A stretch of DNA of 7,441 bases, taken from assembly GCA_964412235.1 (NCBI GenBank), contig CAYPNT010000110.1, positions 1 to 7,441 on the forward strand, read 5' to 3'. Made by a program: the position numbers and the translations under genes. The notes beneath the pieces are model-generated. The model saw only the letters and a list, made by a program, of their open reading frames with translations. It ran no database searches and was not told the origin of the DNA. Below are positions 6,148-7,441 of the stretch, piece after piece (the stretch's first letter is position 1; the number at the start of each line of letters is the position of its first letter). This stretch comes from JAYZQT01 sp964412235 (GTDB taxonomy: Bacteria; Pseudomonadota; Alphaproteobacteria; MPNO01; UBA830).

Positions 6148-7110
6148 TTAAAGAAGACCCGCTTCTTTATAGTACTTAACCGCGCCTGGGTGGTACGCGA
6201 CACCCAACCCCTGCTTCGCGATTAATTTAGTTTTAAACCCTCGGAAAATGCCATGCGCGGCAATGAGCGCTTTTTTATTCTGATGCAACGCTTTTGCTGC
6301 TTGGTACGCTACCCCATCGGACACCTTGGCACCCACCTGTAGAAGGTAATCGAACCCAACCATTTTCACAGGCTCTGTGATATACGGCATTCTCTTACTC
6401 GGCTTTACCGTAGAATAGTATGCACCGGGCGCGACACTTCTTAATATTTTTAAACTACCAGGTTTCTCCTTTAGCGGAATAAACCTTATTTTTAGTTTTG
6501 CATTAGCCTTACGAACGATGCCCGATCCAGGTGCCAGGAAGGACCCAACAGCCTTTCCGGCGACAAACTGGTCTGTTCCTCTCACAAAATTGGGTACGGG
6601 AACACCGATCATGTCGGAAGGGGACATACCCTCCGCCGCAAAGGCAGCCCGAACGAGGACGCCAACAAGCTTCTGACTAGTAAAACCCGATGGGAAGGGT
6701 TTTCCCTTTAAGTCGGCAACTGAACGAATATTAGAATCTTTGCGAACCATAAAACCAACCTGGAATTCTAAAAGGCGCGCCAAAACCCGAAGATTTCCAT
6801 GCTTCCTGCCCTTATATGGTCCTTTACCGTTTAAAGCAAAGATCGTGTCGGGCAAAGCCGCCGTAGACATGTCCAATTTTCCCTGGTGAACCTGGGGATG
6901 GTAAATATTGCCTCCACCGATCCCAATAGCCCGCGCCTTTAAACCCGTCTTATCTGATATTACCTTTGCGACAGCCGATGCTATCGCATATGAAAGTGAG
7001 CCCTGAGGCAACGCCCCAATACTCACGGTTTGCGCATGCGCAGAAATGCTGGAAACACCTAAAATAGAAACAACACCTAACGCTATAGAAGTAGACCGTA
7101 AGACACGCAT
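6148..7110 (-). CDS. TAXI-family TRAP transporter solute-binding protein
   Basis: This 320-residue periplasmic protein captures the substrate and hands it to the fused permease encoded next. It starts with a clear signal peptide: basic MRVLR, a hydrophobic stretch (about 8-22) and AHA (24-26), so the mature protein should begin near Gln27. TAXI features follow: SIGALPQGSLSYAIASAVA (30-48), a ligand-facing segment with IGIGGGN (62-68), VRKDSNIRSVADLKGK and the later YHPGAVKYYKEAG end typical of the family. The ATG at 7110 is chosen over one at 7185 because GGGAGGAG lies 8 bases upstream and the signal peptide then sits at the N terminus; the longer version would add 25 residues of AT-rich leader. 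Characterised TAXI relatives bind dicarboxylates or amino acids, but the ligand here is unknown. Confidence 0.93.
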   Translation of the reverse strand: MRVLRSTSIALGVVSILGVSSISAHAQTVSIGALPQGSLSYAIASAVAKVISDKTGLKARAIGIGGGNIYHPQVHQGKLDMSTAALPDTIFALNGKGPYKGRKHGNLRVLARLLEFQVGFMVRKDSNIRSVADLKGKPFPSGFTSQKLVGVLVRAAFAAEGMSPSDMIGVPVPNFVRGTDQFVAGKAVGSFLAPGSGIVRKANAKLKIRFIPLKEKPGSLKILRSVAPGAYYSTVKPSKRMPYITEPVKMVGFDYLLQVGAKVSDGVAYQAAKALHQNKKALIAAHGIFRGFKTKLIAKQGLGVAYHPGAVKYYKEAGLL

Positions 7111-7118
7111 GTTGATAT

Positions 7119-7126
7119 CTCCTCCC
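7119..7126 (-). promoter_or_regulatory. Strong ribosome binding site that fixes the TAXI gene start
   Basis: On the minus strand GGGAGGAG lies 8 bases before the ATG at 7110. It is the strongest Shine-Dalgarno sequence in the window and rules against the upstream in-frame ATG at 7185. Confidence 0.85.
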
Positions 7127-7179
7127 TTGTCATAATTAAGTTTTATTAAAAAAATATATTTCTTAACAAAAATAAAAAT

Positions 7180-7208
7180 ATTCAATCAAATTTGAACTTT
7201 CTGGTCAA
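7180..7208 (-). promoter_or_regulatory. Candidate promoter of the TAXI-TRAP operon with a palindrome in its spacer
   Basis: On the minus strand TTGACC (7203-7208) and TTGAAT (7180-7185) are 17 bases apart, which would give a leader of about 60 bases before the TAXI ATG. The -35 is good, but the -10 lacks the important second-position A. The perfect 10-base palindrome TCAAATTTGA (7186-7195) falls exactly between the hexamers, where a repressor could act. Confidence 0.3.
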
Positions 7209-7441
7209 ATGATTCATAGTCTTAGCGGTATTTTGATTTGGAAAGTTTTCAGACTATAAAAACAGAAACTTCGTATTGGTGTTGTATATAAAATATTTAT
7301 TACTGATTTTTTTATGCCTTGAAGTTTTTACTTAACTGTAAAAGGGCACTAACCCCCATTAGATACTTTTCTCTAAAATATTATTTATTGCCCGACGATA
7401 ACGGGAAATGATTAATAAACATCAATATACAATCCTGTTAC

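Larger units (their letters stand above)
7111..7441. other. Gene-free AT-rich region upstream of the TAXI-TRAP operon
   Basis: No supported gene lies in these 331 bases. They contain the TAXI ribosome binding site, the candidate promoter and palindrome, the block at 7203-7221 that resembles the one upstream of the PhyH gene, and a widely spaced 7-base inverted repeat (ATAGTCT at 7216-7222, AGACTAT at 7251-7257). A short open frame from ATG at 7408 runs off the window edge but has no proper ribosome binding site. The neighbouring gene beyond the edge cannot be identified. Confidence 0.6.

Noticed and set aside
7111..7185. N-terminal 25-residue extension of the TAXI protein from an ATG at 7185
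   Set aside because: The extension is encoded by AT-rich leader, has no ribosome binding site, and would bury the signal peptide; GGGAGGAG 8 bases before the ATG at 7110 marks the real start.
7216..7257. ATAGTCT/AGACTAT inverted repeat upstream of the TRAP operon
   Set aside because: Seven-base arms 28 bases apart in AT-rich DNA are easily explained by chance, and no RNA family feature is visible.
7391..7441. CCCG/CGGG mini-hairpin and a possible gene start at ATG 7408 at the window edge
   Set aside because: The stem is only 4 bases, the ATG has no correctly spaced ribosome binding site, and just 11 codons are visible.

Overview
The window looks like chromosomal DNA from a moderately AT-rich, free-living Gram-negative bacterium, most likely an alphaproteobacterium of marine type. 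This rests on a TAXI-type TRAP transporter, a phytanoyl-CoA dioxygenase (PhyH) family gene, a lipocalin-like domain protein and a stand-alone CinA-domain protein; the taxonomy is inference. No tRNA, rRNA, CRISPR array, insertion sequence or phage gene was seen.

Layout: (1) bases 2-1488, plus strand, hold the 3' two-thirds of an aldehyde dehydrogenase whose stop codon overlaps the ribosome binding site of a small CinA C-terminal-domain (PncC-like) protein. (2) Bases 1521-2507, minus strand, hold a COG0523/CobW-family metal-chaperone GTPase, convergent with the first block. (3) A 100-base divergent spacer carrying an inverted repeat and a pair of direct repeats separates the GTPase from a plus-strand lipocalin-like protein (2608-3036). 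(4) Bases 3171-7110, minus strand, hold three genes. A periplasmic TAXI solute-binding protein comes first, followed 10 bases later by the fused TRAP permease, and after a 189-base gap by a PhyH-family oxygenase interrupted by one in-frame TAA. (5) Bases 7111-7441 are gene-free and AT-rich and contain the likely control region of the TRAP operon.

How the genes may work together: the TAXI protein and fused permease form a complete two-component sodium- or proton-coupled importer of an unknown, probably carboxylate-bearing, substrate. The PhyH gene downstream could have hydroxylated that substrate or a derivative. A similar element lies about 90 bases upstream of both the TAXI gene and the PhyH gene, which hints at shared control. 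The aldehyde dehydrogenase and CinA-like gene form a separate translationally coupled pair. The GTPase and lipocalin-like gene share a promoter region whose inverted repeat resembles Fur-family (Zur-like) sites.

Most notable: the PhyH gene is full length apart from a stop codon that one C-to-T change from CAA (Gln) would explain. The CinA-like protein has lost the usual Ser-Cys of its signature motif. I found no convincing new defence, mobile or RNA-based system; the best leads are regulatory and the two altered enzymes.
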